Origin: Flavobacterium seoulense
GTDB lineage: Bacteria > Bacteroidota > Bacteroidia > Flavobacteriales > Flavobacteriaceae
Direction of reading: 5' to 3'
NCBI RefSeq assembly: GCF_000695795.1
Contig: NZ_JNCA01000001.1
Coordinates: forward strand, 372,001-436,000
Length of the DNA: 64,000 nucleotides
Positions 1 to 9,522 of this stretch are shown here, piece by piece. Below the pieces are notes generated by a model. It worked only from the letters and a program-made list of their open reading frames with translations, was not told where the DNA came from and did not search any database. Position numbers and translations under genes: made by a program. The number at the start of each line of letters is the position of its first letter. The stretch's first letter is position 1.

Positions 1-162
1 TAAGCGAAATTTAAACTATAAATATAACGAAATATAAATGGTATTATTTTAGTTTTTTTTAACTTTTATAAGTTGGCTATTGATAATCGAATCTGCCTAT
101 TTAATAAAAAGTCTTGTCAGGCAAGGATTTAAAAAATTAAAGATAAAATTGTAAAACAAACA
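1..162. other. Window-start intergenic DNA, nothing recognised
   Basis: AT-rich DNA before the first promoter. I see no open frame of useful length, no hairpin with a T-run and no tRNA. It is probably the 3' flank or spacer of a gene lying outside the window. Confidence 0.5.
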
Positions 163-194
163 TTGCGGTCAGATAGAAGAAGTTGTTATATTTG
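163..194 (+). promoter_or_regulatory. Bacteroidota-type promoter for the DUF3127 gene
   Basis: TTG at 163-165 and TATATTTG at 187-194 are separated by 21 bases, fitting the TTG / TAnnTTTG pattern of the Bacteroidota primary sigma factor. The start codon lies about 150 bases downstream, which implies a long leader of unknown function. Confidence 0.6.
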
Positions 195-347
195 TAAAAC
201 AAAGTTTTTCTGTAAAGAGTTTTGTTTTTGATTGATTTTGAATAAATTAGTCGAAAGATTAAGTGAAAACTCAAATGAAAAGGACGTATTCTGGTCAAAG
301 AATACTTTTGAAAAAATAATAATTATATAACGATTAAAATAACGAAG

Positions 348-713
348 ATGGAAGTTACAGGGAAAATTAAAGTTGTTAATCCAGAGCAACAAGTTAGTGC
401 ATCATTTAGAAAAAGAGAAGTGGTTGTAACAACTGAGGAGCAATATCCTCAACATATAATGATTGAGTTTACACAAGATAAATGTGATTTGTTGAGCAAT
501 TATAACATTGGTGAAGCTGTAAAAGTTTCTATCAATTTAAGAGGTAGAGAGTGGGTTAATCCACAAGGTGAAACAAGATATTTCAATAGTATTCAAGGAT
601 GGAGAATTGAAAGGTTAGCTGCTGAAGCTCCAGCTGCTCCTATGCCAGCTGCACCGGCATTTGCACCAGCAACAAACCTTAACGAAGACGAACCAGACGA
701 TTTACCGTTCTAA
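348..713 (+). CDS. DUF3127 protein, SSB-like with acidic C-terminal tip
   Basis: A 121-residue protein. Residues 1-88 are a beta-rich domain of the DUF3127 type, with alternating hydrophobic strands that look OB-fold-like. Residues 91-110 are an Ala/Pro linker, and residues 112-121 are acidic and end in DDLPF. In bacterial single-stranded DNA-binding proteins an OB fold, a flexible linker and a terminal acidic tip (DDDIPF in E. coli SSB) recruit repair and replication partners, so the layout suggests a nucleic-acid-binding or partner-docking role. That role is inference; no function is established to my knowledge. The gene stands alone, with a promoter about 150 bases upstream and a terminator directly after. 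The sequence does not look like canonical SSB, which is longer. Confidence 0.75.
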   Translation: MEVTGKIKVVNPEQQVSASFRKREVVVTTEEQYPQHIMIEFTQDKCDLLSNYNIGEAVKVSINLRGREWVNPQGETRYFNSIQGWRIERLAAEAPAAPMPAAPAFAPATNLNEDEPDDLPF

Positions 714-733
714 TTTGAAATAAAAAAGTAAAT

Positions 734-758
734 GAGCCTTGAATTTCAAGGCTTTTTT
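734..758 (+). terminator. Intrinsic terminator after the DUF3127 gene
   Basis: A 7-bp stem, GCCTTGA (736-742) pairing with TCAAGGC (746-752), with a 3-base loop and followed by a run of seven T. It lies 21 bases after the stop codon and just before the convergent PAP2 gene. Confidence 0.8.
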
Positions 759-763
759 TATGC

Positions 764-1495
764 TTAAAAATTCGGTTTTATAATGGCACCTATTCCCATT
801 TGATTTCCTATTTGAGGATAAACAAATGCCGAAGTTTTATTTTTTTTTCCAAAACGAAGTTTTTGAAAAGGATTAAAATGAGAAACTAAAATTCCAGAAG
901 CAAGTCCAATTCCTGCTCCAGTCAATACATCAGAAGTATAATGCTTGTTATTTGCCACACGTAAGATTCCTGTAGCTGTTGCAAATACAAAACCACTGCT
1001 GGCATACCAGAAATTAGCATCTTTATATTCCTGATATAAAAGTGCAGCATTAGTAAAAGCAAGAGCGGTATGTCCCGAAGGAAAACTCAAACGATCAGAA
1101 CCATCAGGACGATGTGCTTTTACAGCATGTTTTATCGCTGTAACCACAATATAACTAATCGTATTGGCAGTAGCCAAGTCGATAGTTTGATGTTTAAAGT
1201 CGTTTTTTGGCTGAAAGCCTAAAAATTTCCCGGCATAAATTTGCAAAGCAGGAACAAAAAGCGTCGCATCATCTATACGTGTATTGAAATTCGAACCAAA
1301 AAAAGATTGAGAATCTTGTTGAATATTTTTGTTTAATTGGCTATTGAATAATATAACTCCAGAACCAATCAAAGCTGTTGGTAAAATGAACGATTTATAC
1401 GTTAGCTTTTTATGATTACTAATCGAATCAGTTTGTTGCGCATGTGTTTTTTGAATTAAAAAAAACAATAGTACTACCAGTAATATTTTTTTCAT
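764..1495 (-). CDS. PAP2-superfamily membrane-associated phosphatase
   Basis: A 243-residue protein with an N-terminal signal peptide (residues 1-20, ending THAQ). It carries all three phosphatidic-acid-phosphatase motifs: K122-x6-R129-P130, PSGH at 139-142, and R179-x5-H185-x3-D189. In this family H142 and H185 are the general acid and the nucleophile. Members dephosphorylate lipid phosphates such as phosphatidic acid, undecaprenyl pyrophosphate or lipid A on the periplasmic side; the substrate cannot be read from sequence. Hydrophobic stretches around 38-50, 110-121 and 165-206 fit membrane insertion. It is convergent with the upstream DUF3127 gene and divergent from aat, with no operon partner. 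Confidence 0.85.
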   Translation of the reverse strand: MKKILLVVLLFFLIQKTHAQQTDSISNHKKLTYKSFILPTALIGSGVILFNSQLNKNIQQDSQSFFGSNFNTRIDDATLFVPALQIYAGKFLGFQPKNDFKHQTIDLATANTISYIVVTAIKHAVKAHRPDGSDRLSFPSGHTALAFTNAALLYQEYKDANFWYASSGFVFATATGILRVANNKHYTSDVLTGAGIGLASGILVSHFNPFQKLRFGKKNKTSAFVYPQIGNQMGIGAIIKPNF

Positions 1496-1542
1496 TTAAA
1501 TAAAAATTGAAACTTTTACGAAAGTAACCAAATAAAGTAAAT

Positions 1543-1550
1543 TACATTTG
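1543..1550 (+). promoter_or_regulatory. -7 promoter element of aat
   Basis: TACATTTG matches the Bacteroidota -7 consensus TAnnTTTG and ends 36 bases before the aat start codon. No clear TTG -33 element is visible. Confidence 0.5.
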
Positions 1551-1586
1551 TAAAATGTAAGAGTATATCCTTTTAATGTAAAAGTT

Positions 1587-2228
1587 ATGTATTATCTATC
1601 CGAAGATTTGTTTTTTCCGCCAGTGCACTTAGCTCATTCTTCCGGAATTGTTGGTTTTGGAGGTGATTTGTCTCCAGAGCGTTTACAATTAGCATACAAT
1701 AGCGGCATTTTTCCCTGGTTTGAAGATGGAGAACCTATTACCTGGTGGTCGCCAAATCCCAGAATGGTTTTGTTCTTAGATGAATTGATAATTTCGAAGA
1801 GTATGAGGAATGTTCTTAATCGAAAGCTATTCAGGGTAACTTTCAATCAGAATTTTAGAGAAATTATTTCGAATTGTCAGAATGTGAAAAGAGATGGGCA
1901 AAACGGAACCTGGATTACTAATGATATGATTGAAGCTTATTGTAAACTGAATGAACTGGGAATTGCTAAATCAGTTGAGGTTTGGCAAGATGATGAATTA
2001 GTTGGCGGTTTATATGGTGTTGATTTAGGACATATTTTTTGTGGAGAAAGTATGTTTTCTTTGGTTTCAAATGCTTCCAAAGTGGCTTTTATTGCTTTGG
2101 TGAACCAATTAAAAAATGAGAATTACAAACTGCTCGATTGTCAGGTTTATAATTCTCATCTGGAAAGTTTAGGCTGTCGCGAAATAGAACGCGATGAGTT
2201 TATGAATATACTTCGAAATCATTTTTAA
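1587..2228 (+). CDS. aat: Leucyl/phenylalanyl-tRNA--protein transferase
   Basis: A 213-residue protein of typical Aat length. It transfers Leu or Phe from aminoacyl-tRNA to proteins with N-terminal Arg or Lys, feeding them to the ClpS/ClpAP N-end rule pathway in the cytoplasm. Diagnostic segments are the N-terminal GGDLSPERL with SGIFPWF, WWSPNPRMVL near residue 52, the GLYGVDLGHIFCGESMFS block in the middle, and the C-terminal LLDCQVYNSHLESLGCREI, all characteristic of the family. The start follows a -7 promoter element by 36 bases and preserves the usual YYLSEDLFFPP beginning. The gene is monocistronic and converges on thiF. Confidence 0.95.
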   Translation: MYYLSEDLFFPPVHLAHSSGIVGFGGDLSPERLQLAYNSGIFPWFEDGEPITWWSPNPRMVLFLDELIISKSMRNVLNRKLFRVTFNQNFREIISNCQNVKRDGQNGTWITNDMIEAYCKLNELGIAKSVEVWQDDELVGGLYGVDLGHIFCGESMFSLVSNASKVAFIALVNQLKNENYKLLDCQVYNSHLESLGCREIERDEFMNILRNHF

Positions 2229-2299
2229 CAGCGAAGATTAAAAAGTTTTTCGCAGAGAAAATAAAGTTTTCCTTTCTTTTGAAGCGGTTGTAGAGAGGA

Positions 2300-3010
2300 T
2301 CAAAAGTTCAATTTAGTAAAACTCCAATCTAAAGTTTTATATAAAACCAATTCGTTTTTTAAACCCGGTAAACCCATAATCAATTTCAATGTTTCGTGTG
2401 CCATCATGGTTCCAATCATTCCGGGTAAAGTGCCTAAAACTCCATTAAAACTGCAATTTGGCACGTCTTTAGGATTAGGTGGTTGTGGAAATAAATCGCG
2501 TAAATTTTTACTTCCCTGATGATTAAAAACAGCTAATTGTCCTTCGAATCCTAAAATACTGCCGTAAACCAAAGGTTTTCCTAAAGTCACGCAAGTATCA
2601 TTCACTAAATAACGGGTTGTAAAATTATCGCAACCGTCTACAATAATATCAAAATCAGTAATAATTCTCGAAGCATTTTCAGAAGTTAGTTTTTCTTCGA
2701 AGGCCAGAACTTGAATTAACGGATTTAGTTTTTCAATCGTTGTTTTCGCTGTTAATGCTTTAGATAATCCTATTTGGTCTTCGGTATATAAAATCTGGCG
2801 ATGAAGATTGTGAATTTCTATTTTGTCAAAATCTACAATTCCTATGGTTCCTACTCCTGCAGTGGCAATGTATTGCAAAATAGGACATCCTAATCCGCCG
2901 GCGCCAATTACTAAAACTTTAGCATTTTTTAATTTGGCTTGCCCTTCTTCGCCTATTTCGGGTAAAATTACCTGACGGTTGTATCTTAAAAAATCTTGTA
3001 TTACGCTCAT
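2300..3010 (-). CDS. thiF: ThiF-type adenylyltransferase for ThiS
   Basis: A 236-residue E1-like enzyme and the last gene of the thi operon. It should adenylate the C-terminal glycine of ThiS to prepare the sulfur carrier for thiazole synthesis. The nucleotide-binding loop GAGGLG is at 36-41, the substrate-binding NLHRQ at 68-72 and the catalytic-region DGCDNF at 125-130. Cys186 sits just before GVLG, where E. coli ThiF carries its reactive C184. The zinc-binding CxxC pairs seen in many MoeB/ThiF proteins are absent; the only cysteines are 42, 127, 140 and 186. MoeB or HesA is the alternative by sequence alone, but the operon context decides for ThiF. An inverted repeat separates it from thiH. 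Confidence 0.9.
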   Translation of the reverse strand: MSVIQDFLRYNRQVILPEIGEEGQAKLKNAKVLVIGAGGLGCPILQYIATAGVGTIGIVDFDKIEIHNLHRQILYTEDQIGLSKALTAKTTIEKLNPLIQVLAFEEKLTSENASRIITDFDIIVDGCDNFTTRYLVNDTCVTLGKPLVYGSILGFEGQLAVFNHQGSKNLRDLFPQPPNPKDVPNCSFNGVLGTLPGMIGTMMAHETLKLIMGLPGLKNELVLYKTLDWSFTKLNF

Positions 3011-3026
3011 TTTAAAAGGTTGTAAG

Positions 3027-3074
3027 GATCTAAGTTGCTGAGATACTAAGAATCTTAGAGTCTTAGTATCTCAG
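3027..3074. repeat. 8-bp-periodic palindromic repeat between thiH and thiF
   Basis: Successive 8-base units with a CTNAG core (ctaagttg, ctgagata, ctaagaat, cttagagt, cttagtat, ctcag). The ends, 3038-3050 and 3062-3074, form a perfect 13-bp inverted repeat. There is no T-run suited to termination, so it looks like a dispersed intergenic repeat rather than a terminator. Confidence 0.7.
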
Positions 3075-3079
3075 GAACT

Positions 3080-4192
3080 TTAAAAATAAGTTCTATCCCA
3101 GTCTTTCCAAACGGGTTCATAGCCTTTTTGCTGGATGATATGTGCAATTTCGGCAACCGAACGTTCATCACTAATTTCAAATTGCTCTAATGATTGCGGA
3201 TCGACAACATAACCGCCGGGATTTGTTTTAGAACCGGCACTCATACTTGTGGTACCAATAGGAATAATGTTATTTCGGAATTTTTCATTCTCACGGGTTG
3301 AAATCGAAATTTCCACATCTTCGTTCCATAATCGATAGGCACAAATGAGTTGGGTTAAATCTTTATCATCCATAATGAAGTTAGGTTCGATAATTCCTTC
3401 GGCGGGCCGAAATCTGGGGAACGAAACAGCATATTTTGTGCGCCAATAGGTTTTTTGTAAATAATCCAGATGCAGGGCATTAAAAAAACTATCAGTACGC
3501 CAGTCTTCCAATCCTAACAAAACACCCAGCCCGATTTTATGAATACCCGCTTTCCCAATTCGGTCAGGAGTATCGAGTCTGAAATCAAAATTGGATTTCT
3601 TGCCTTTAGTATGGTATTTTTTGTAAACTTCCTGATGATACGTTTCCTGATACACCAAAACGGAATAAACACCAGCTTCGTGCAATCGTTCGTATTCTTC
3701 CTGTGAAAGTGGCTGCACTTCGACAGAAATAATCGAAAAATCTTTTTTGATTTGCTCAATAGCGTTCAGGAAATAATTAATGTTTACAGTATAATTGGCT
3801 TCTCCGGTGACTAATAAAACATGATCAAATCCTGTTTTTTTCAGGGCTTCAACTTCCAGTTTTATTTCTGTATCGGTTAATGTTTTACGTTTGATTTTAT
3901 TGTCCAGACTAAAACCGCAATAGGTACAAATGTTTTGACATTCGTTACTTAAATACAAAGGGGCATACATTTGGATAGTTTTTCCAAATCTTTTTTTAGT
4001 CAATTCATGACTCAATTGTGCCATTTGTTCCAAATAGGGTTGGGCAGCAGGAGAAATCAATGCCAAAAAATCATCCAGATTGCGTTTGGTTTTGGCTAAA
4101 GAACATTCCACATCTATGGCAGAAGTATTATAGATCTTAGTTTTAATGGTTTCCCAGTCGTATTGATCAAAAACAGATTTGAATGTTATCAT
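3080..4192 (-). CDS. thiH: 2-iminoacetate synthase (tyrosine lyase)
   Basis: A 370-residue radical SAM enzyme that cleaves tyrosine to p-cresol and dehydroglycine (2-iminoacetate), the glycine-derived part of the thiazole ring. The radical SAM cysteines are C85, C89 and C92 in CQNICTYC, the CxxxCxxC motif that binds the 4Fe-4S cluster. The C-terminal MSAGSKTNPGGY segment is typical of ThiH. I start at the ATG at 4192 (MITFKSVFDQYDW); an in-frame ATG 11 codons upstream would place repeat-derived residues at the N-terminus. Use of ThiH rather than the oxygen-dependent ThiO means thiazole synthesis draws on tyrosine. The gene lies between thiG and thiF in the operon. Confidence 0.95.
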   Translation of the reverse strand: MITFKSVFDQYDWETIKTKIYNTSAIDVECSLAKTKRNLDDFLALISPAAQPYLEQMAQLSHELTKKRFGKTIQMYAPLYLSNECQNICTYCGFSLDNKIKRKTLTDTEIKLEVEALKKTGFDHVLLVTGEANYTVNINYFLNAIEQIKKDFSIISVEVQPLSQEEYERLHEAGVYSVLVYQETYHQEVYKKYHTKGKKSNFDFRLDTPDRIGKAGIHKIGLGVLLGLEDWRTDSFFNALHLDYLQKTYWRTKYAVSFPRFRPAEGIIEPNFIMDDKDLTQLICAYRLWNEDVEISISTRENEKFRNNIIPIGTTSMSAGSKTNPGGYVVDPQSLEQFEISDERSVAEIAHIIQQKGYEPVWKDWDRTYF

Positions 4193-4336
4193 TGTTACAT
4201 TTTTTAGCACGAAAAATTTAACCACAAAGGGCGCAAAGATTTCGCTAAGTTCACAAAGTTTTGTGTTTACTTTTTTATTGACCGCAAAGTATCTCTATTC
4301 CGTCTCCCTCTCCTTTGGAGAGGGTTGGGGTGAGGA
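4193..4336. repeat. Composite intergenic repeat between thiG and thiH
   Basis: Two repeat-like segments fill the gap. 4217-4258 (accacaaagg gcgcaaagat and following) has the AAAG-spaced look of a repeat I recall from Flavobacterium intergenic regions. 4307-4336 holds a 7-bp inverted repeat, ctctcct tt ggagag-type, followed by a ggttggggtgagg tail. It is open on the plus strand as an accidental frame that I do not consider a gene. Confidence 0.5.
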
Positions 4337-5107
4337 TTACTCATATAAAAATGCTGTCAATGGGCTGGAGGCTACAGCCTGAGTAAATTGTTGCCCGAGT
4401 TTAGCTTCGAATGCTTTTCTTCCTGCGATAACAGCTTCTTTGAAAGCTTCTGCCATCATTTTTGGATTTCCTGCTACTGCAATTGCGGTATTTACTAAAA
4501 CAGCATCGGCACCCAGTTCCATTGCTTTTGAAGCGTCTGATGGCGCGCCAATTCCCGCATCAATAATTACAGGAACTTTAGATTGTTCGATGATAATTTC
4601 TAAAAAATCAATCGTCTTTAAGCCTTTATTACTCCCAATAGGCGAACCCAAAGGCATTACTGCCGATGTTCCCGCATCTTCCAGTCGCTTGCATAAAACA
4701 GGATCAGCGTGAATGTAGGGTAAAACAATGAAACCTAGTTTAGCCAATTCTTCCGTAGCTTTTAGAGTTTCAATCGGGTCGGGAAGTAAATATCTTGGAT
4801 CAGGATGAATTTCCAGTTTTAACCAATTTGTTTCCAAAGCTTCTCTTGCCAATTGTGCAGCAAAAATCGCTTCTTTTGCATTTCGTGCACCGGAGGTATT
4901 AGGTAATAAATTAATTCTCGGATGTTTTAAATGCGATAAAATAGCATCGGTTTCGGTTTCTAAATCTACTCTTTTTAAGGCAACCGTAACTAATTCGCTC
5001 TCTGAAGCCAAAATCGCTTCTTCCATTTGGGTATTCGAACCAAATTTCCCTGTTCCTAAAAACAATCGGGATTCAAAAGTTTTGTCTCCTATATTAAATG
5101 CTGACAT
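4337..5107 (-). CDS. thiG: Thiazole synthase
   Basis: A 256-residue TIM-barrel enzyme that builds the thiazole phosphate from deoxyxylulose-5-phosphate, ThiS thiocarboxylate and dehydroglycine. The Schiff-base lysine is K97 within [19 protein letters not shown] and [10 protein letters not shown] in the C-terminal half are phosphate- and substrate-binding loops of the family, and [11 protein letters not shown] is the usual C-terminal signature. I chose the ATG at 5107 ([11 protein letters not shown]), which leaves a 14-base overlap with the end of thiE; the in-frame ATGs upstream would lie deeper inside thiE. Tight overlap implies translational coupling. Confidence 0.95.
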   Translation of the reverse strand: MSAFNIGDKTFESRLFLGTGKFGSNTQMEEAILASESELVTVALKRVDLETETDAILSHLKHPRINLLPNTSGARNAKEAIFAAQLAREALETNWLKLEIHPDPRYLLPDPIETLKATEELAKLGFIVLPYIHADPVLCKRLEDAGTSAVMPLGSPIGSNKGLKTIDFLEIIIEQSKVPVIIDAGIGAPSDASKAMELGADAVLVNTAIAVAGNPKMMAEAFKEAVIAGRKAFEAKLGQQFTQAVASSPLTAFLYE

Positions 5108-5726
5108 ATAATTTTTCATTAAGTTCATTAATTAATTCTGACGGATTGTTACTTTGGGTAATTAAACCTGAAATCGCAATACCGTGAATTCCGGTTTCCA
5201 TCAAATCATCTATATTTTCCAGTGTGATACCTCCAATGGCATAAATCGGAATTTCGAAAGCATTCGATTTTAAAATTTCAGTTATCGAATGGTAACCTTG
5301 TAAGCCAAGAATAGGACTCAAGTTGGCTTTAGTTTCGGTAAATTGAAAAGGACCAAGCCCAATGTAATTGCAATTTTCATTGATTCTTTGCAGTACATCT
5401 TCAATAGTATTAGCCGTTCCGCCAATGATTTTATCGTCTCCTAAAATGGTTCTGGCTTCTTCGATTTTCATATCGTTTAAACCTAAATGAACACCATCGG
5501 CATCAACTTTTTTAGCCAGTTCAACATTGTCGTTGATAATAAAAGTGGCCAAATATTCTTTGCATAAAATTTTTACGGCTTCCGCCAAAGTAAAAGCTTC
5601 TTCGGGAGTAGTATTTTTAAAACGCATCTGAATCCAGTCGCAGCCGTGATCCAAAGCTTTATGGATATTATACAATTGTTCTTCAATTGTGTTTCCTTGT
5701 GAAATGTATTGTAAACGATTAAACAT
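5094..5726 (-). CDS. thiE: Thiamine-phosphate synthase
   Basis: A 210-residue TIM-barrel enzyme that joins HMP pyrophosphate to thiazole phosphate, giving thiamine phosphate. WIQMRFKN near residue 37, [19 protein letters not shown] near 62-80 and [11 protein letters not shown] around 123-133 match the ThiE pyrophosphate and magnesium sites. YAIGGIT near 162 is the phosphate loop. It overlaps thiD by 8 bases at its start and thiG by 14 bases at its end. A second, more divergent family member (6447-7028) lies on the other side of thiD; this copy keeps the catalytic motifs and is my choice for the true synthase. Confidence 0.93.
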   Translation of the reverse strand: MFNRLQYISQGNTIEEQLYNIHKALDHGCDWIQMRFKNTTPEEAFTLAEAVKILCKEYLATFIINDNVELAKKVDADGVHLGLNDMKIEEARTILGDDKIIGGTANTIEDVLQRINENCNYIGLGPFQFTETKANLSPILGLQGYHSITEILKSNAFEIPIYAIGGITLENIDDLMETGIHGIAISGLITQSNNPSELINELNEKLYVSI

Positions 5727-6474
5727 AATGATTTCCTAATTGGGTTGGGTTAGATAATAAAAAGGTTTCAGTGTAATTTTTAGCATTTTTGCAGGCATTT
5801 AAAAGATCTTGATCTAATGCTAAATTTGATGTTATCGCTGCTGATAATACGCAGCCTGAACCGTGTTTTTGATAAATATCAGTGTTTTTTGGCAAAAGCC
5901 TGAAAAACTGATTTTGAGTATGTAAATAGTCGGTGCCTATTTCGGTAGGATGATGTCCTCCTTTGAGTAAAACAGCACAGTATTTAGAAAGAATTTCGAG
6001 GCTAATTTCAGTTTTTTTTTGCGCTGGAATCAATTTCGAAATTTCAGTGTAATTGGGTGTTATTAATTCTGTTTTTTGCAAAATTGTAATTAAATTATTT
6101 TGATTTTCAATAGTTAAAAAATCAAATTCAGTAGTCGATTTTAAAACCGTATCCCAAACTATTTTAATTGTTGGCGAAAGTTTTTTAATTAAAAAAACAA
6201 TTTCTTTTAGGTAATCTAATGAAGGAACAATGCCAATTTTCACGGCTTTGATTTCATAAGAATCGAATAATGTTTCGACAGACTGTAATACAAAATCGAG
6301 TGCTGTCCATTGAATAGCAATAAACTCATCTTCGGTTTGAATGGTATTCGCAGTGTTGATAGCAAAACCGTAAACCTGATGCTGTTCGAATGTTTTAATA
6401 TCAGCCAAAACTCCTGCACCTGCCGATGGATCAAAACCCGCAATACTTAAAACGAAAGGACGATTTGTTGACAT
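5719..6474 (-). CDS. thiD: Hydroxymethylpyrimidine/phosphomethylpyrimidine kinase
   Basis: A 251-residue ribokinase-fold enzyme that phosphorylates HMP and HMP-phosphate to the pyrophosphate used by ThiE. The N-terminal AGFDPSAGAGVLADIKTF (residues 12-29) is the ThiD substrate-binding signature, LLKGGHHP is at 169-176, and HGSGC at 204-208 is the anion hole with the catalytic-base region. It overlaps the upstream tenI-like gene by 28 bases and thiE by 8 bases, so the three are translationally coupled. ThiD is single-domain here, with no fused ThiE or ThiN. Confidence 0.93.
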   Translation of the reverse strand: MSTNRPFVLSIAGFDPSAGAGVLADIKTFEQHQVYGFAINTANTIQTEDEFIAIQWTALDFVLQSVETLFDSYEIKAVKIGIVPSLDYLKEIVFLIKKLSPTIKIVWDTVLKSTTEFDFLTIENQNNLITILQKTELITPNYTEISKLIPAQKKTEISLEILSKYCAVLLKGGHHPTEIGTDYLHTQNQFFRLLPKNTDIYQKHGSGCVLSAAITSNLALDQDLLNACKNAKNYTETFLLSNPTQLGNHYV

Positions 6475-7028
6475 AATTTAAAATTTTTGATTGGATTTTC
6501 GGTATTCCAAATGGTTCCTAAAAGGGCGATGCCATCAAAGCCTTTTTCTAAAGTCTGTTTACTATTGATTGCCGAAATTCCGCCTAAACCTATGAGTTTT
6601 GTGTTGAAATTGTTTCTTTTTTTAATTGCTTCGAATAAGTCTGTTTTCGGAATATAATTTTCTTTTGAAATAGAAGTGAAAACAGGACTCAAAAAAGCAT
6701 AATCAAAAATATCAGACAGTGTGTTAAATTCTTCGATAGAATGTGTCGAAGTCGATACTGTAAAATCTTTTGCCTTTTGAAAGCTATCGGGTCTATTGGT
6801 CGAAGAAAAATGAATCCGATTAATTCCTAAGTCTTCTGCTAAATAATGATAACTATGCAATACCAGTTTGTTGCGATATTCCAATCCAATTGCTGTTACT
6901 AAAGTCTTTATTTCAGTTTCAGAAAAGTTAGGCTTTCGAACATGAAATAACTCCATTCCTTCCTCAAAAAGTGAATAGATGATTTTGATTTCGTTTGCTA
7001 TAGCAGTTGGATTGGATATAATTATCAT
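6447..7028 (-). CDS. TenI/ThiE-like protein (second thiamine-phosphate synthase paralog)
   Basis: A 193-residue TIM-barrel member of the ThiE/TenI family, shorter and more divergent than the ThiE at 5094-5726. VRKPNFSE near residue 31, SYHYLAEDLGINRIHFSS near 79, STHSIEEF near 113, FLSPVFTS near 132 and LIGLGGIS near 160 align with the family, but the GPxFxTxTK loop of active ThiE is not preserved. TenI in Bacillus is a thiazole tautomerase that speeds formation of the aromatic thiazole used by ThiE. A tautomerase or accessory role is therefore likely, though inferred. The catalytic histidine of Bacillus TenI (in FGHVF) is not obviously matched. Confidence 0.75.
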   Translation of the reverse strand: MIIISNPTAIANEIKIIYSLFEEGMELFHVRKPNFSETEIKTLVTAIGLEYRNKLVLHSYHYLAEDLGINRIHFSSTNRPDSFQKAKDFTVSTSTHSIEEFNTLSDIFDYAFLSPVFTSISKENYIPKTDLFEAIKKRNNFNTKLIGLGGISAINSKQTLEKGFDGIALLGTIWNTENPIKNFKLCQQIVLSF

Positions 7029-7031
7029 GAT

Positions 7032-7095
7032 GAGGTATTAAGTATATAGAATTAAGTATCAGGATTTTTTGTCTTAATATTTAATTCTAAAAGTC
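7032..7095. repeat. 7-bp-periodic inverted repeat between tenI-like gene and thiC
   Basis: Heptamer-phased, AT-rich units (taagtat, atagaat, taagtat) are followed after a short T-rich spacer by an inverted copy (cttaatatttaattct). The arms pair imperfectly. It belongs with the other short arrays in the thi gaps. Confidence 0.5.
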
Positions 7096-7101
7096 TTGAT
7101 T

Positions 7102-8976
<1,875 letters not shown>

Positions 8977-9067
8977 TTGTTTTTTGGAATTTGGATTTGT
9001 TTCCTTGGAATTTAATTATCCAGTCTATAGAATCGAAAGCTGATTACTGCAGTTTGCAAACTGAATA

Positions 9068-9274
9068 CTATCCTCCCTGAGTGGCAGAAATAATTAGAAT
9101 GTCGTCGGTTTCCTGGATGAGGTGAGAATTCCAGTTGGATTTTGGAATGACGGTATTGTTGATGGCAAGGGCAATTCCGTTTTGTTTTTCGGGAATTTCC
9201 AAGTCAAGAAGTGCCTGAACAGTTAAGCTGTCAATGGCAAAATGTTTTGTTTGATTATTGATTTTTAGTTCCAT
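9068..9274 (-). CDS. thiS: Sulfur carrier protein ThiS
   Basis: A 68-residue beta-grasp (ubiquitin-like) protein that carries sulfur as a C-terminal thiocarboxylate for thiazole synthesis. It ends in the required Gly-Gly (ISATQGG), which ThiF adenylates. The internal LLDLEIPEKQNGIALAINN and the VIPKSNWNSHLI segment match the family pattern (AVAxNxxxVPRxxW). It is the first gene of the thi operon, 78 bases downstream of the TPP riboswitch. Confidence 0.93.
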   Translation of the reverse strand: MELKINNQTKHFAIDSLTVQALLDLEIPEKQNGIALAINNTVIPKSNWNSHLIQETDDILIISATQGG

Positions 9275-9351
9275 TCCTTAATTTTTTAAATAAAAATTAC
9301 TTTAGGAATGGCTGCAAAGTGCCCAAAAATGGGACCATGGAAGTCATCTTA

Positions 9352-9430
9352 CTTTTCCCTACGCTAGTATGAACTAGATCAGGTTCAGAGGGTAAAATCT
9401 CAGCCTACTTGTGTAGACACCCCTAAAGTG
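9352..9430 (-). ncRNA. TPP riboswitch (THI element)
   Basis: Read on the minus strand, the region contains the conserved blocks of the thiamine pyrophosphate aptamer in order: GGGGTGTC near the 5' end, GGCTGAGA, ACCCTCTGAACCTGAT and AGCGTAGGGAA. The outer ends CTTTAGGGG and CGTAGGGAA can form the closing helix. It lies between a -7 promoter element and thiS, so it should shut off the whole eight-gene operon when TPP is plentiful. No terminator hairpin with a T-run is evident between the aptamer and thiS, so control of translation initiation is possible. Confidence 0.97.
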
Positions 9431-9435
9431 TGAGA

Positions 9436-9443
9436 CAAATGTA
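9436..9443 (-). promoter_or_regulatory. -7 promoter element of the thi operon
   Basis: CAAATGTA on the plus strand reads TACATTTG on the minus strand, matching TAnnTTTG. It sits 6 bases upstream of the riboswitch aptamer, exactly where transcription of the THI element should begin. No clear -33 TTG is seen. Confidence 0.7.
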
Positions 9444-9449
9444 ATGAAA

Positions 9450-9480
9450 AAGTTGGAAGTTAGAAGTTGGAAGTTAGAAG
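9450..9480. repeat. 7-bp tandem repeat upstream of the thi promoter
   Basis: Four alternating heptamers, aagttgg and aagttag twice over, plus a partial fifth unit. The exact 14-bp unit is repeated at 9450-9463 and 9464-9477. It occupies the -20 to -50 region of the thi promoter. Confidence 0.85.
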
Positions 9481-9522
9481 TTTAACATTTTTGTGTTAAA
9501 CGCATCTAAAATTGAACAGTGA

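Noticed and set aside
3038..3074. Terminator between thiH and thiF
   Set aside because: The 13-bp inverted repeat lacks a T-run on the minus strand, and thiF belongs to the same pathway and strand.
4179..4382. Open plus-strand frame of 67 codons across the thiG-thiH gap
   Set aside because: It consists of dispersed repeats and the 3' end of thiG read backward, and has no coding pattern of its own.
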